A stretch of DNA of 64,000 nt from Mantis religiosa (GCA_030765055.1 CM060958.1:79175827-79239826), one strand, 5' to 3'; positions 10,700 to 23,190 are shown, numbered from the stretch's first letter. Numbers and translations: made by a program. The notes: generated from the sequence alone by a model not told the origin.

Positions 10700-13040
10700 T
10701 ACACTAGATTTCAATTTTAAGCAACGTCGAGTTTGCTTTTCTTCCTTTGATTCTTTAAATTGTTGACTCTAAAAGAATTGAAATACTGCACTGCTTCATT
10801 TGTTAATATTGCTGCTGTGAAACATAATAAAGCAAATCTAAGGTATACAATCTTGAAAAGGAACGATAATGCATAATATACGGTAATGTTCTAAATGCAG
10901 AATCTTTTATAGAGGTAACCTTAAAAATGAAATGATCTTGACATGCGTAATACCAGTGAATTAAAAAGTGTAAGAACTCATTGTTAGCTTTGGAAAATTC
11001 ACAATTAGTTTGCAACGCAAATTACGGTGAAAAGCCTTCAAATATACGGAAACAGGCTAATAGGTTGCATTTCCATTTGTAACTATGATTTTCTGAGATT
11101 TTTGGGAGTGCTAGTGAATTGCGATATAGTACTCCTAAACTTTAACAGAAAGCCAAATATCTCTATGAAAGCACGTGTTGTTGGCACTCGCACGTATGGC
11201 TCACTCGGTAGTGAAATGCTTTTGTGTTCAATTGCCCCTGTAGAATAACGTTTGTTTTTATTTTTGTGGTTGAGATGAGAGCATCGCAATTTGCATACAT
11301 GTAATTTTACTTTCTCATAATCCAGAGAGGAAAAAATAGTTTTAACGTAATGAAGTCCTCTCTACACATGGTTCAGTCACGGAATATTTAAATCTATTGT
11401 TCAGTAATATGTTTATTACTTTGTTCACATAGTGCAGTTGCAGTGCTTAAACGCCCGTTGCTTTTTCTAGGTATGTAGGCATATTCAGTGCTATTTGTTA
11501 TACGTGGAACCCTGAGAAATAGCAAAGTTTAAAGTATTTTACTTTTAACAAAATTATGACGTATAAATACGTTAATAACTATAAATATCAGTTTCTGGAA
11601 TTTATGATGTAATTAAAGAATTGGATAAATACTGCATGGAGATAAATATCCCGAGGAAAATAATTACCGAAAATACCAAATTTGGAAATGAAAGAAAATC
11701 GAATGTAAATATCAATTTTTGTGAGAATTTACTAATTTCAGTGTAGACTGTAAGGTGTCTCTAATTTTAATGAATGTAGTTAAGTGCTGGTATTTTCCAC
11801 TTTGTGTTTCTGTTAAACAATAGCTGCACCATGTTGGTATAATAGCTAATTCAGACACACAGTCGTCTGTAATTAGCACTGCAGCTGAACTGTAAGTATG
11901 TATACATTCATCTTGGAAGTAGCGCTGCTCCAAGGCAGAAGTTGATTGCTTATTATGACGTGGTAGGGAATGAAACCCTAAACGTTAATCAACGCACCAA
12001 AGGATGAAAACATGCTTCAGTTATCTGTTGCAGCCCGGAGGCCAGTACATTAATCTGGGCGATATTGTTGGCACAAAGCGGAGTACCTACCTGCAGTGGC
12101 CGAACTTTGAATTACTTTTCAATTAAAGTGGAAACTACGTCCACTGCTGCGCGCTATTTGTTCACATAAATTTTAGAGCAGGAGGTATCTCGGCGGCCGG
12201 CCGGCCGCTTTCCTTCACTCACAGGAAATAGGAAGCCTGGACTGGGAAGGGGGATTGCAAAGCTGCTAATATCCTGAATTCAGAGGGAAGAGGATCAACT
12301 CTCTGGCCAAAGGTACGATTCATCATATGCTACCTCTTCATTACCACCAACATAAGAAGAATGACGACATGCATGTACAAAGAGACGGAGAGATGAAATG
12401 GGATGAGAGAGTCTAGCTTGTGGTTTGGCCCCTGCACTTTGCTTCTGCAAAACATACGACACTCGCTAATGGGAGAGGATGATTAGCAAAGGTCCACAGG
12501 TTTTGGGGACGTCAGCGGGCCAACTCGCTAGCAAAGGAAGGCTATTTGTGCTTCCACGGGAACCTCAGATGAACCTGTAGGTCAGAGTAAGAGAGCACAA
12601 CAGATAAAAGCTGCATATGCCAGCTAGTATAGCTGAATATATACATTCTACAACACAGTTCCAATCTCTGAAGTTAATTTAATCCTCTCCTTATCTCACA
12701 GCAGGCATAAAGGCTACTACTGTTTAATCCAGATTATCGAATCACCTGTCAGATAGTGCTCTTCCTCTGTTTGGAAATAAACCTTATTCACTTATGAGTT
12801 TAATTAGAAAGGGTCACCGGTAACCAACAAACCATGCTTTACATTTAAAAAGTAAGTTACCAATAAAGCTTGTCCATGGTGACTTTTGAAATGCACCTAT
12901 ATTTTCATTTTATTTATTTACTTTTTAAAGAATGCTAAATGCATTAATTCATTCTACAACTAAGTCGAACTTACCTAGTAACTTAACTTCCAATGAATAA
13001 ATTTTGCTATTTGCCTTTCTCATGCAAAACACAACACTGC
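10700..13040. other. No recognisable gene; unassigned 2.3 kb
   Basis: Frames are all under 75 codons. A GC-richer stretch at 11990-12620 (including the palindrome CGGCCGGCCGGCCG at about 12192) has no motif I can assign. Confidence 0.5.
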
Positions 13041-13041
13041 A

Positions 13042-13420
13042 CTAAGTCTTCAGGCTTTGTCCGTTTATATCTTCTTGATTCAGCAATGGTATCCAGTAGT
13101 TGAAGCACAGTAGGGTTTCACGCTTCATTGCCATGGTTAAATCCCCATCGTTGTTGTCATTTCTGATGTAGCATGATGCTTCAACGATATTTCGTAGTAC
13201 TTTGTTTCGAAAGTTTTGCATAATTTTAATATTTAATTCCTTGATGCAGCCCCAGATTTGCAACCCGTACATCCAGATAGGTTTCAATATCAGCTTATAA
13301 AAAGTAATTTATGATGCATCATAAGTTCAGAATGTCTTCCTAACAGCCAATATATTTTTCTATATTTTAGCAAGTTCTTGTTTTTCTTTTAAATTTTGTT
13401 GAAGAAATACAAATCCATTG
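13042..13420 (-). pseudogene. Jockey-type LINE reverse transcriptase, C-terminal fragment
   Basis: The minus frame contains IYW-type sequence upstream, then MKPIWMYGLQIWGCIKELNI and FRNKVLRNIVEASCYIRND. This is the conserved end of Jockey-clade RT (the KPIWTYG..LWG box and the VLR.I..APWY.RN box). Stops lie upstream of 13287. Confidence 0.85.
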
Positions 13421-13456
13421 GTAGTGATTACTGGGAAGCTTTTCGTCGTACTATAC

Positions 13457-13487
13457 ACATGTGTGTGCGTGCGTGCGTGTGTGTTTT
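13457..13487. repeat. (GT)n/(GC) microsatellite
   Basis: Alternating TGTGCGTGCGTG run between two LINE fragments. Confidence 0.9.
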
Positions 13488-13666
13488 TTATTTACCTGGC
13501 ATATCCCATTACTGAGGAATACTACACACCTTTTTTATTACATTATATAAAACTTTTACAATAATTTTACAATGTCTTGTGTTTTTAGGGAAAATGTGCT
13601 CTTAAGATATTTTACAATATCCTTATAAAAATAGTAACAATTAATTATTAGCTTTAATTGAAGTTT

Positions 13667-14218
13667 TTATGCTTCATTTACCTGCTCTATAACTGAGGAG
13701 TTTATTGATTTAACAAATTTTACGAAACATTTTAGATGTGTGTTAATAAGTTCCTCTTTGGTTATGGACCACGTGCATCGCCTGCTTTGTATTTTCCTGA
13801 TCATGTCGTTTCTTTGTATGTTTATGATTGGACATCGAAATATTATGTGGTGTACAGTTTGGTCCTCTTCTTGACATTTGCACACTGGGCTATCTAGTAA
13901 AGGAAATCGATGGCGGTATGAACGCAGCTTTCCATGTCCTGTGACAATTAATGTAAACTCTTGGCAAATGGGCAGTTCTTGTTTTAATCTGTTTCTCATG
14001 GATGGGAAGAATTCTTTGGTGTTTGCTCCTTTCCTTGAGGCTGTCCATTGTAGCTGCCATGCGTTCAGTCCGGTGTCTCTCTCCATGCTTATCAGGACTT
14101 CTTTAGGTGTTTTATTATATTTTATTTCACTATCTTTCCCAGCAGCCTCTTTTGCTAGTCTGTCTACAATTTCATTTCCATATATGCCCGAGTGTGCTTT
14201 CAACTAGTCAAAATGCAG
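13667..14218 (-). pseudogene. LINE ORF2 C-terminus: RNase H end plus Cys-His domain
   Basis: A 178-codon open frame starts inside RNase H at LKAHSGIYGNEIVDRLAKEA (the last RNase H motif, with its catalytic Asp in VDRLAKEA). It then carries TGHGKLRSYRHRF and a C-x-C...H...C cluster (VCKCQEED, then HHIIFRCP). This layout is the end of ORF2 in I/R1-like LINEs. RNase H degrades RNA in RNA:DNA hybrids during retrotransposition. The upstream part is cut off at the CG/TG microsatellite at 14227. The frame itself is intact to its stop. Confidence 0.85.
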
Positions 14219-14226
14219 CATCCGCA

Positions 14227-14254
14227 CGCGCGCGCGCGCGCGCGTGTGTGTGTG
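14227..14254. repeat. (CG)n(TG)n microsatellite
   Basis: Alternating CG then TG; potential Z-DNA-forming tract. Truncates the LINE fragment. Confidence 0.95.
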
Positions 14255-14461
14255 AATTTTTGATTTTGTAAACTTTTATTGTTCTTCACATTGTTTACCT
14301 ACAAGGACTCACCGCATCCAATTCATCAGACAGGACTCTGCCTAAAGTTAAAGTGAGCACGACCAAGAATCTGGCGAGACGTTGTGACAGTCATTGGGAA
14401 AGATACGTCACTCTGGCAGGGGGATGGGTGGGTGAATAGATAAAGGATTAGAAATAAGAAT

Positions 14462-14493
14462 AGATGGATGGATGGATGGATGAATGGATGGAT
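14462..14493. repeat. (GGAT)n microsatellite
   Basis: Seven to eight GGAT units with one change. Confidence 0.95.
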
Positions 14494-14499
14494 AGGTGT

Positions 14500-15105
14500 A
14501 CTCAAGGTATAAAATAGGGATGAATATATAAAGATAAATTAGCTGGGCAAGTTATAATTTAATAAGATCAAAATTGGTTTAGTAGTCATTCATGACCGAT
14601 ATGGAGATTACTGCACTACTTAACGACCAACTCGCACGTAGAGCAGAATTTCTCTAAGTGTTTCTGAGGATTTCTAAACGTTCATTGGTGACATATACTG
14701 AACTGCTTAAAGAGTTTATCACCAAATTTCTTCGAACAGTAAGGTTGACAACATTATTGGTGTAAAAACAAGACATTGCTACAGAAAGGCATGCATGGGA
14801 TCATTACATGATCATAGGAATAAGCTTGCGTTTGGAACCACCTATTTATAATGTATAATTTATAATATGCTTTATCTTATATTATTTCTTATACGTAGGG
14901 TGATGCAGTAGTACTCATGCGTGTAAGCTGTAAGAAGAATAATACCTTCTCTACTATGTACTTGCATTAAGTAAGGAAAGTATTGCATTCCACCAAAAAT
15001 TCAATAAAATATTTCCGTGAAAATATATTTTTTGAGGTACCCGAATACGGAAAAAGCATATTTAGAAAGTATGGTAATAGACGTGACCGAAATAGCATAA
15101 CACAA
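14500..15105. other. No recognisable feature
   Basis: AT-rich, no supported frame. Confidence 0.45.
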
Positions 15106-15109
15106 AAAC

Positions 15110-15560
15110 AAGCACCTTCTTAAATATCAAATTTATGTAGCGTCTGCTAACAAGTCTTCTATTTTTGAACTTAAATAAAACAAGCTCTATAAATGATAGA
15201 GGTTTATTTATATTTTATTTTGGAACATAATTAATGTCATTACTTGTGGAAGAGGACATCACTTACTCGTAAGTGACCACCTCGACTTAGTTGGGTTGTG
15301 CGTACACGGTTGACCCAGTTTTCAATGAGAGAAGAACGTAAATTAGGTCCAAATTCACGAATAATACGCGTGAAGTTATTCATAAGATTATTTACTATTT
15401 CTAGTTTGTTGGCATAAACTCGAGATTTAATCAAACAACATTAAATCACATGATCTCGGGAGCCAGTCAACATTAACACTACGGGAAATGATAAAACATC
15501 TGAACTTGTACTTCAAAGATCGATTGTTTCGAGACCAGTAGCAGTTGCAGTATATTCCTA
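15110..15560 (-). pseudogene. DDE transposase C-terminal fragment, family T2, copy 1
   Basis: The minus frame reads KSRVYANKLEIVNNL, SSLIENWVNRVRTTQLSRGG and SDVLFHK before a stop. This is the C-terminus of Tc1/mariner-superfamily transposases with the WGYVKS.VYA..P pattern; the last catalytic region lies just upstream in another frame (15435-15500). About 75% similar by eye to 22655-23190. Confidence 0.65.
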
Positions 15561-15984
15561 TTTTAATTTTTTTTCTCATCTCATACCAAGAAAAAAGAAA
15601 AGGAGGTGGAGGGGAAGCATATATTCAATTATCATGAGTTTGTGCTCATTTCCGATTCTTCAGTAAATCGTTCGCAAGGTGATTGCCAGAATGTAATGTG
15701 TTTATGCTAAATTATCGCTTTATTGTTTAAAAATATGATGTGAACATTGGATTACAGTAAGAGATACATAACTTGAACACCATCGCCAAAAGGGTCCATG
15801 TGTTTGAAACTTGCAAGTTTCCCGGTGCTGGATATTACTAATATGTATCAGATCGGTGCAGAAGTCTGTGCAGACCTTCATTGAGTTAGCATCACTGCAT
15901 TGTGAAGCCCTCATTTGTGGTTATGTAATTATTCTTTATTTTGGAGCGTGACTGTTGCAAACAGGTACTTGTATGTTGTTAATA

Positions 15985-16615
15985 GCTCGTTTTGACCAAA
16001 TTCAGTATAGGATGTCGAGTGGATAAAAATTAGTACTTCCAACACATTCTAATCTTTGAGTTTAATGAAGGATCTAGTGCTGCTGGAGTTACAGAAGAAT
16101 TTGAGAGAGGGAAGCATTAACAAAGAAGGAATAGTCGAGTTGTGTGACGAACCTCTTTCTGGAAGCCCTCTCTTTTTTATGAAAAACGTCTAAATCAGTT
16201 CACGATGATCCTCGCCAAACAACGAGGAAAAAAAATGGTAAACATTACTGGTATGGATTTTGATGACACAAATATTGTGTGCCATTTACATTCATTAGGT
16301 AAGGTGGAAACATTTGGTACTCGGATACCACATGTTTTAAGCGATACCAATAATAATCAGAGATAACCATGTGATCCTCTTTGTGGACGTTACCGTTTGT
16401 CTTGTCGAAGGCACAAACTGTTGCTTGGAAATATTGCCACAGGAAGGACAAAAGGTGTCTGTATGTGAACTTAATAAAAAAGAGGGGCCAGCCCACTGAA
16501 AAAGGAACGCTTCATGCCAAGTATCATGAAAACGCCAAGAAAATTATGTTATGCCTTTGGTGGAACAAAACTGTAATTTTTCGCTGCCCAAAATGAGACG
16601 ATAAAAGCTATTATG
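15985..16615 (+). pseudogene. mariner transposase relic (SETMAR-like lineage)
   Basis: Across three frames the plus strand gives FNEGSSAAGVTEEF, DDPRQTT (HTH linker), LHSLGKVETFGTRIPHVLSD and, near 16500, GQPTEKGTLHAKYHENAKKI followed by MLCLWWNKT. This order matches mariner transposases with the VMLSVWWD block before the second catalytic D. The C-terminal half is absent. Heavily mutated, so this is an old copy. Confidence 0.7.
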
Positions 16616-16619
16616 TATA

Positions 16620-18260
16620 TAGAACTTGTAAATATTAAAAACAAAAGCCTATTGTATTGTTATTCCACGTTAATACACGTCTCGTAAAGCCAGAATGTGA
16701 TTGCTGATCTTAGAAAACATTTCCACACCCCCCTCCCCATGTTCACCAGACTTAGCCACTTCTCATTTTTTATCATCTTATGCGGTCACAGTATAAGAAA
16801 TTTCAGGGATAACTGTTTAATTGTGGAGCTTCTCTTAGTAACTGCTAAGAAACTTCTCCAACTCGAAAAACAGTTCTACAGGCATTCATTGACAAAGTGC
16901 TGATTAAGTCACTGAGTGATTATGGATTTATGAACTATGTATCAATCTTATTGTTGTGCAATGTATTGACGCAATGATTTCAAATGTAGTTACGATATTC
17001 TATGTAATATATTCACATAACGATATTGTGTTTATGGTTGTTCAGATACCATTTGTTAGTACTCATGTGGACGACCATGATATATGTCAAAAGTGAGCTA
17101 AACTTTTAAATGTCTCTTCACTTTACGGAATATATTTGAGGTTGTATGCATTCATTTTAGGACAGATAATAATTATTCTCTCTTGAAGGTAAGTATTTTA
17201 TTCCATTTGGTTTGCTTTAATTTCTTCAATTGCTCTTGGGTGACAAACTTTCCAATTTGCAAAAGAGTAAACAATTCTCAGGCCATATATGGAAATATAT
17301 TTCACCCAAGTGTGCGATACTCACTTGTTTATGTATTTGTTTTATATATATAGTAGAAATAGGGAAGTAACATATATGTTATGCGTAATAATTTTAAAAT
17401 AAACGAAATACTTTAACATATTTTATTTTTGTTTCATGCATTTAGTTTCTTTTTGAAGAACATACGCAACTAAATATTTAAACATTTAGAATTTAATAGA
17501 ACAAAGATCTTGTTTTGTTGTGATGATATTTGTCTTATTTAGAGTTACGTTAAATGTTTGAAAATGTTGAAAAAGCTGTTAAGATGTTTATATTGCAAAT
17601 ATGGGAATCAGTGAATGAAAGAGACACGAAATTACAGAGTAGGCTACGAATGTTTAAAAGTGTGAAAAAGCAGTTGGTATCCAGGAAGACGGAAATCAAT
17701 GATAGTTTTCCTATATACGACGCGGGTGAGAATAAATTGTGCTTTCTGTAAGAATGAACATGCAGAAAGTGTTTTTCAGTTTCAATTGTATTAAATGGTA
17801 AAAAATTAAAATATTATGTTGAAAGTATTTTATTAGTTGTTATTTTGAATAATCCATAATGAAATATCACATTCGTTTGAGACCACCACTCTGAAGTAAA
17901 AGTTTCGTGCACCGATAAATTTCGGAAAGGGGCAAAGAATATTTAAATAACTACAAATTAACTACTGCAGCAAGAATTTAAAACTTATCATTGTCATAAA
18001 AAACAAAAAAAAATTAATAGAACAAACATTAAAATCACTAAATAAATGTAATGATAATTTGATGAATTAGAATTTTTAACTCGGAAAATTAAAAAAAAAT
18101 GTTACTCTAAGAGACTTCTCAACGAACAATCTTGTAACAAATGGCTTCCCAACTTGGACCAAATAGAATTAACTTGAAGTTAAAACAGGTACAGAAGATC
18201 TCAAATTTATAGAAACTAAACTGAAGAACATATGTGTTATATTCCATGTTAATGTAAAGA
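16620..18260. other. No recognisable gene; AT-rich 1.6 kb
   Basis: Longest frames are 65-68 codons (16697-16903, 17554-17751, both plus) without recognisable motifs. Confidence 0.5.
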
Positions 18261-18266
18261 TACCTT

Positions 18267-18729
18267 TGTGACTTTGTGGGTTCGTAGAAATTTGCCGAAA
18301 TTCTAAATGTTCTTTATTTCCGCAGAAATACACTTATAGATTACAGCAGCATTACGTTACGTACACAATCAGTCTACCAAGGTCGATGACAATAACAAAC
18401 AGCATACTAAACTTCCACTGTTTACAACATCAGCACTCTCAGCTGTTCTCTGCTTACTCTGTTTACAACTAACTTCACAACTTTACTACTGCTGCTGGCG
18501 TGTCACAATCTCTTAAATACCTGACTGATAATTTCTAGACGATTCGAAAATAAACCAGAACTCGAACAATCTCCATCAATCCAGAAGTTTCCATTTATCT
18601 CAGTTTGTTTCGGCAGACCTTTAACTGCGCTATGTTTATCTGTTTATGCAGGCACTGCCCGCCTGTTATCTTTATGTAAACAAGCCGCGTTATCCTACGC
18701 GCGAACCTTTTATGTGCATTGCCGTGACA
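18267..18729 (-). mobile_element. Solo LTR, copy 1
   Basis: 463 bases, minus strand from TGTCACGG (18729) to AGTCACA (18267). It aligns along its length with 24646-25109 on the plus strand (shared blocks AAAGGTCTGCCGAAACAAAC and TCATCGACCTTGG, plus an AATAAA signal before GAACATTT). TG...CA ends and a polyadenylation-like signal are LTR hallmarks. No internal gag/pol is beside it and I see no matching target duplication. Confidence 0.75.
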
Positions 18730-18734
18730 ATATG

Positions 18735-19825
18735 CATTTCCTGTGTATGTTTTTATCCGCAAAACGCCGAAATATGTAAATAGCAATTGAAAATGTAGAC
18801 ATCTGGAACTAGGATGTAATGAGACGGAGAGTGCCCGAGTTTGAACTGTAACTCAAGATCCTTTAATAATAGGTTTAAATATAACTCTGGTCTCTAATTA
18901 ACCAGAGCTTTTGGGTAATTTATGTTTTGCATGTATTAGTAGCTCATCGCGGAACTTATAATCCAAGTGGAAGATGTTTATATTAGTTTTCACTTGTGCA
19001 AGTGATTTCTTTCGCGCGAAATACTCCGAAAGTTCATTAAGTTTTCTGTAAGTATTTATACCGCATGATGCATCAGTGCGGAAGTGACACAAACATTGAA
19101 TAACCTCAATATGAATGGAAATTTATGGATCTGCTGTTGCCGCATTGTAAACGACCACTTTCGGAAATCCAGTGCTGTAGGTTTTACATTTCGTTGTGGT
19201 TTGTGTGATTCGAGAGAGAGCTGATTTTGGTTGTTTAGACATTTATCAAATATCTAGATTTCACAGCGAAATCTCGATATCCAATTTTAGGCTGAATGCA
19301 GTACTTGCCCTACTTAACGCAGTGGAGAAATAAACTATCGACAAGCGCTGTCAAACCAAACGTGACAACGTGCTGATAGAATTGATTTCCACAACAATAC
19401 ATAGCACGACTATAATAGTCATGTCGGATAAATACACCACTAAAAATTCTGCTGTGTCGCGTCATTCGATGTATGTATACATGTTGTATAAATGAGTGCC
19501 CTTCTGTTAACCATGTTGCCTTGAGGGCTTTGAGTTATACGGTTGCCTTATGCGGATGTGTTGCTGTTGCTAGCTTATGCATCTCATCTTTATGATACTT
19601 CCGAGCTGCCCTTCCACCTTCAAAAAGTCGTTGACAGAGAAGTGATGAGCATGCTTTGCTTGGCCCGGCAGTCCCTCTTTTGGCTAACAAAAATGGTGAA
19701 AAGGGCTCGCCACATCCATACGTCTTCTACTTTAAATAACTTATATATACACACATTCTAAGCTTTTCCATAAGCATCCTAGTTCCTTGTCTCGATGTAT
19801 TCTTTGTTCATTTTGTTCATTTAAT
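18735..19825. other. No recognisable gene or element
   Basis: Only short frames (72 codons at 19543-19761). Nothing with motif support. Confidence 0.5.
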
Positions 19826-19832
19826 ACAAATA

Positions 19833-20739
19833 CCAAGGAGTGTCATAAAGTTTTAATTATCACCCGGCATTTTAGTGATAAAGTGATGAAAATTGTTCAG
19901 TGATCATGAATGACACACATCTTAGTTATGGTAGTGTGTGGAACTGCACATGTCTAAGGTGTCTGCTCGGTGGGTTCCACGTTTGCTACCCCCTTTCCAA
20001 AAGCAAACATGGCGTGACCTTTCAAGACAAATGTTCATGCTGTTGGAACATGATGAAGGTGATTCTTTTGATCGTGTAGTAACCATGGATGAATCCTGGA
20101 TCTATCAGTATGCTCCAGAGACAAAAACCATGAGCATAGATTGGAAACATGCCGAATCCCCCTCCTAAAAAGACAAAGGTGCAAAAGTCAGCTGGGAAGG
20201 TTATGCCTTCAGTTTTATGGGACTGTCGTGGAGTCATCCTTACAGATTATCTTGCCAAGGGTCAAACCATTACTGGCAGATACTACTGCAAACTTCTGGA
20301 CAAGTTACGGGCAACTCTGATTAAGAAACGACGCGGTATGCTCTTCAAAGTTGCTCGTCTTTTGTCTGACAATGCACCAACTCATTCATCTCCAGTTGTA
20401 GTTGACGAAACAAGGGAATGTGGCTTTAAGCCTTACAGCATCCGCCTTATTCGCCCGATCTTGCACCAAGTGACTTTTTGTTGTTCCCGGAAATGAAGTA
20501 TCCGTTGCGTGGTCACCGATTTGACAACACAAATGACGTCATTAGTGAAGTTGAAGAGTGGTTTAAACGGAATTCTGCAGATTTCTACAATCAAGGTATT
20601 CGGAAGGTCAAGGAATGCTGGGAAAATGTGTAAATCTGGATGCTGGCTACGCAGAGAAGAGCTAACAATCACATATCAACACAAACTTTCTATCACAGTC
20701 TTTAAAGAGTGGTAATTAAATCTTTACGACATCCCCTCG
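19833..20739 (+). mobile_element. mariner family M2, N-terminal domain deleted
   Basis: Left end CCAAGGAGTGTCATAAAGTT and right end (reverse) CGAGGGGATGTCGTAAAGAT are imperfect inverted repeats about 30 bases long. The transposase begins at the SARWVPR block, so the paired HTH region is missing. Confidence 0.85.
19938..20632 (+). pseudogene. mariner transposase, catalytic domain
   Basis: Reads KVSARWVPRLLPP, then RVVTMDESWIYQYAPETKTM (first D), a shift near 20165, SAGKVMPSVLWDCRGVILTD, and KLLDKLRATLIKKRRGM, then LLSDNAPTHSS (second D). A further shift after 20440 leads to PDLAPSDFLLF, where the third D falls, and to KYPLRGHRF and FYNQGIRKVKECWENV with a stop at about 20632. The three catalytic aspartates are visible but lie in three frames, so no active protein is made. 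Confidence 0.85.
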
Positions 20740-21149
20740 TGCACTTAATTCATGCAGATTTAATACACCTTAAAAGCTTCGTTTTAGCAAACTGGATCTT
20801 TGGAGTTCCTGCCGGACATTAACGCAGTAGGATGCATTATATGGTGCTGCTTAGTGCTTCTCACTCACTTTACCTATTTTCTAGTCTTTCCTTAACTGTT
20901 TGGAACATTTATGCCCGATTTCACCAACAAATGTTAAGACTTAACATGAGTTTAGCAATAGTTAAAATAAAAAATTGCATTTCACCAACAAGTGTTAGCG
21001 TAACACTCTTGTTAAATCTCATGTTAAACTAACAAGCCAAATTTCTAATGTTAAGTCCTTAACAATTGCAAATAGTCAAGATGGCGGGCATGAACGCAGC
21101 TGTTGATGTCGTTTTGCTATATTTAAGACCGTCTAAATGTCATTCATAG

Positions 21150-21270
21150 TAGAGTACGGCCTATGAGGAGAAATGATTTTGAGGAGCTATCCGAAGAAAA
21201 TTGTTTTACGGAGGTATAGACTGTCGAAACATGTTGCTATGAAGGATATTGCAGAAGTACAAGAGAGGTC
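21150..21270 (+). pseudogene. Harbinger transposase N-terminal remnant
   Basis: Plus strand reads MRRNDFEELSEENCF and then, after a shift, RRYRLSKHVAMKD, matching the start of Harbinger transposases (acidic leader, then the R.R(F/Y)RLSK motif). The DDE domain is entirely missing. Confidence 0.65.
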
Positions 21271-21600
21271 AGAACTTGCATCGAAAGGAATATGGCGATC
21301 TCGTCTTTGCTTCAAGTATCAATAACCTTGCAATTTTATAATTCACTGAATTATGTGGATAATACATTGTCCACCTCCCGTCTTGAAACGCTCAAGTCCC
21401 TTGCCCTTCTTCGCTCCTCGTTTTAAATTTACGTAATAATGAGTTAGAATATGCATCGAAAGGAATATGCCGATCTCGCCTTTGCTTCAAGTATTAATAA
21501 CTTTGCGATTTTACGATTCACTGAATTATGTGGATAATACATTGTTCACCTCCCGTCTTGAAACGTTCTTCGCACCTCGTTTTAAATTTACGTAATACTG
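21268..21600. repeat. Tandem duplication inside the Harbinger element
   Basis: Units at about 21273-21440 and 21453-21598 share GCATCGAAAGGAATATG, CACTGAATTATGTGGATAAT and TTTTAAATTTACGTAATA. Small differences indicate a duplication older than the latest mutations. Confidence 0.9.
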
Positions 21601-21817
21601 ACAAGTTGTTTGGTGCTTGTAGTGGTGACACATTCATTTGAATTAAATTCGTTTCCAATATTTTCCCCGCGACATCTTTCTCTTTTACATTCACTGCATC
21701 CGTCCTCTTATTTTTCACGATATCCTTACATTTTGTTACCATTTCAATTAACAATTCTTTCTCCGTCGATGAGAAATTTGTCTCACGGCTTTATTTATAA
21801 TTTTGTTCATCCGCCAT
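21518..21817 (-). pseudogene. Harbinger-associated Myb/SANT-like DNA-binding protein
   Basis: A start codon at 21817 gives MADEQNYK and then an in-frame stop; the frame continues NFSSTEKELL and LIEMVTKCKDIVKNKRTDAV, VKEKDVAGKILE, then SVLRKFKTRCEERFK. This is the helix pattern of the Myb/SANT-like (MADF-related) proteins that accompany Harbinger transposases and carry them to element ends in the nucleus. The one stop plus a degraded C-terminus make it a pseudogene. It points in the opposite direction to the transposase remnant, as is usual for this superfamily. Confidence 0.75.
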
Positions 21818-22051
21818 TTGTGCAGACGAAAATGAAAACAAAAGCGCATCGGAGAACTTTCAGAAAATCATCCATAGCCTTCTATAGCTGTGGTATTTAC
21901 AAGTTTCTTAGCGTTAAAACAGGTTTGTTAACATTTTAAGAAAACAGGTTGGTGAAATGCAAGAAATTTAACATTAGTTTTAGCGTTGTGGCAATTGTTA
22001 CGTTACATTTGTTAACGTCGATTTAACATCTGTTGGTGAAATTAGGCATTA

Positions 22052-22650
22052 CTGAAATTTCGTTTATCTTATTCTTTTAGAAATTTTCAATCAATTCGGA
22101 CATTGGTTGAATTTCTCTTGGTATCTATTTTTTGTTTTTTAAGTGTAAATCCGTTGATCCTGGTGCTGACAGACTGTACACAGCCTGAAGGTTTTTGCTG
22201 CGTGCCCACCCTATTAAGGGTTTTAACGCTGGTTTTGCAGGATGGTATGTGGTTTTGGGCCAGTGCTGGTTATAAAGTAGCCTTTGTTATGATAATTTTG
22301 AAGGCTAACAGCTCTTGGATAGATTATTCTAAGCTCAGCTTTTGCTGCTGTATGGGTTAGCTCTGGAGTAACTTCATATGCCTGCAAGCTGGCATATCTT
22401 TTAATTGTAATCCATATATAGGTAATATGCCAGTTGCATATTATTTTCACTGTAATAAACTATGATATGATTAACAGAAAATATACATCTTTTTATTACA
22501 GGTGTGAATGAACGTTGTGTTTCTACATCTTAATGAGGATGTCTAAATAACTATTGGAAAATTATATGGCGTAAGTGCAGCCATGGCATATATCTGAATT
22601 ACTTCACCTTGGTCTATGTTTGTTTCTTCCTTTCTTATCACCACCTCAAA
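22052..22650. other. No recognisable feature
   Basis: An 85-codon plus frame (22103-22360) is hydrophobic and cysteine-rich but matches nothing I know. Confidence 0.4.
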
Positions 22651-22654
22651 TATA

Positions 22655-23190
22655 GGGTCTTTCAACAAGAGAGTCCTATCTTTGAACTTAATTAAAACAC
22701 TGAATGAAAGAGGTTTATTTCTTCTTTATTTTGGAACATAATTAATGTCATTACTTATGGAAGAGAACGTCAGTTAAATGACCGCCGCGACTTTCGGGTT
22801 GCGCGTATACGGCTGACCCAATTTTCAATGATAGAGGAACGTAAATTAGGTCCAACTTTATGAATAACACACATGATATTATTCATAGGATCATTTACTA
22901 TTTCTGACTTGTAGGCATAAACTTAATATTTAACATAACCCCACAAGAAATAATCCAACGACGTTAAATCATATGATCTCGGGGACCAGTTAATATCACC
23001 ATTACGGAAAATGATTAAACCTCTGAACTTCCTCAGAATATTGATTCTTTTGAGAACAGTATGATATGTGGCACCATCTTGCTGGAACTAGATGTTTCTA
23101 AGAACCATAACATCCAATTGAGGCCAAAAAAGTCCCTTATAAAATTATGGTATCTTTCTAGATTGACAGTTAGAGCTGTTAAAACTTAAA
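22655..23190 (-). pseudogene. DDE transposase C-terminal fragment, family T2, copy 2
   Basis: Same family as 15110-15560: shared TTTATTTTGGAACATAATTA, GAACGTAAATTAGGTCCAA and ATGATCTCGGG blocks. It extends farther 5' in coding sense (plus-strand side to about 23190). The outer edge near 22663 (GGTCTTTCAACAAGAGAGTC) may be the terminal repeat. Confidence 0.65.

Larger units (their letters stand above)
20912..22048. mobile_element. PIF/Harbinger transposon, non-autonomous
   Basis: Inverted ends TGCCCGATTTCACCAACAAA and (reverse) TGCCTAATTTCACCAACAGA, flanked by TTA at 20909-20911 and 22049-22051, the three-base target duplication of this superfamily. Inside are a short transposase remnant on plus and a Myb/SANT-like companion gene on minus. 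A directly repeated block sits in the middle. The end motif TTTCACCAACAA recurs internally near 20985 and 21945. Confidence 0.85.

Noticed and set aside
13878..14207. 109-codon plus frame
   Set aside because: Antisense shadow of the LINE RNase H/C-terminal frame at 13667-14218.
15600..15985. Upstream continuation of the DDE fragment at 15110-15560
   Set aside because: No recognisable catalytic block could be read beyond about 15560 on the minus strand.
21610..21939. 109-codon plus frame
   Set aside because: Antisense to the Harbinger Myb/SANT-like gene; no motif of its own.
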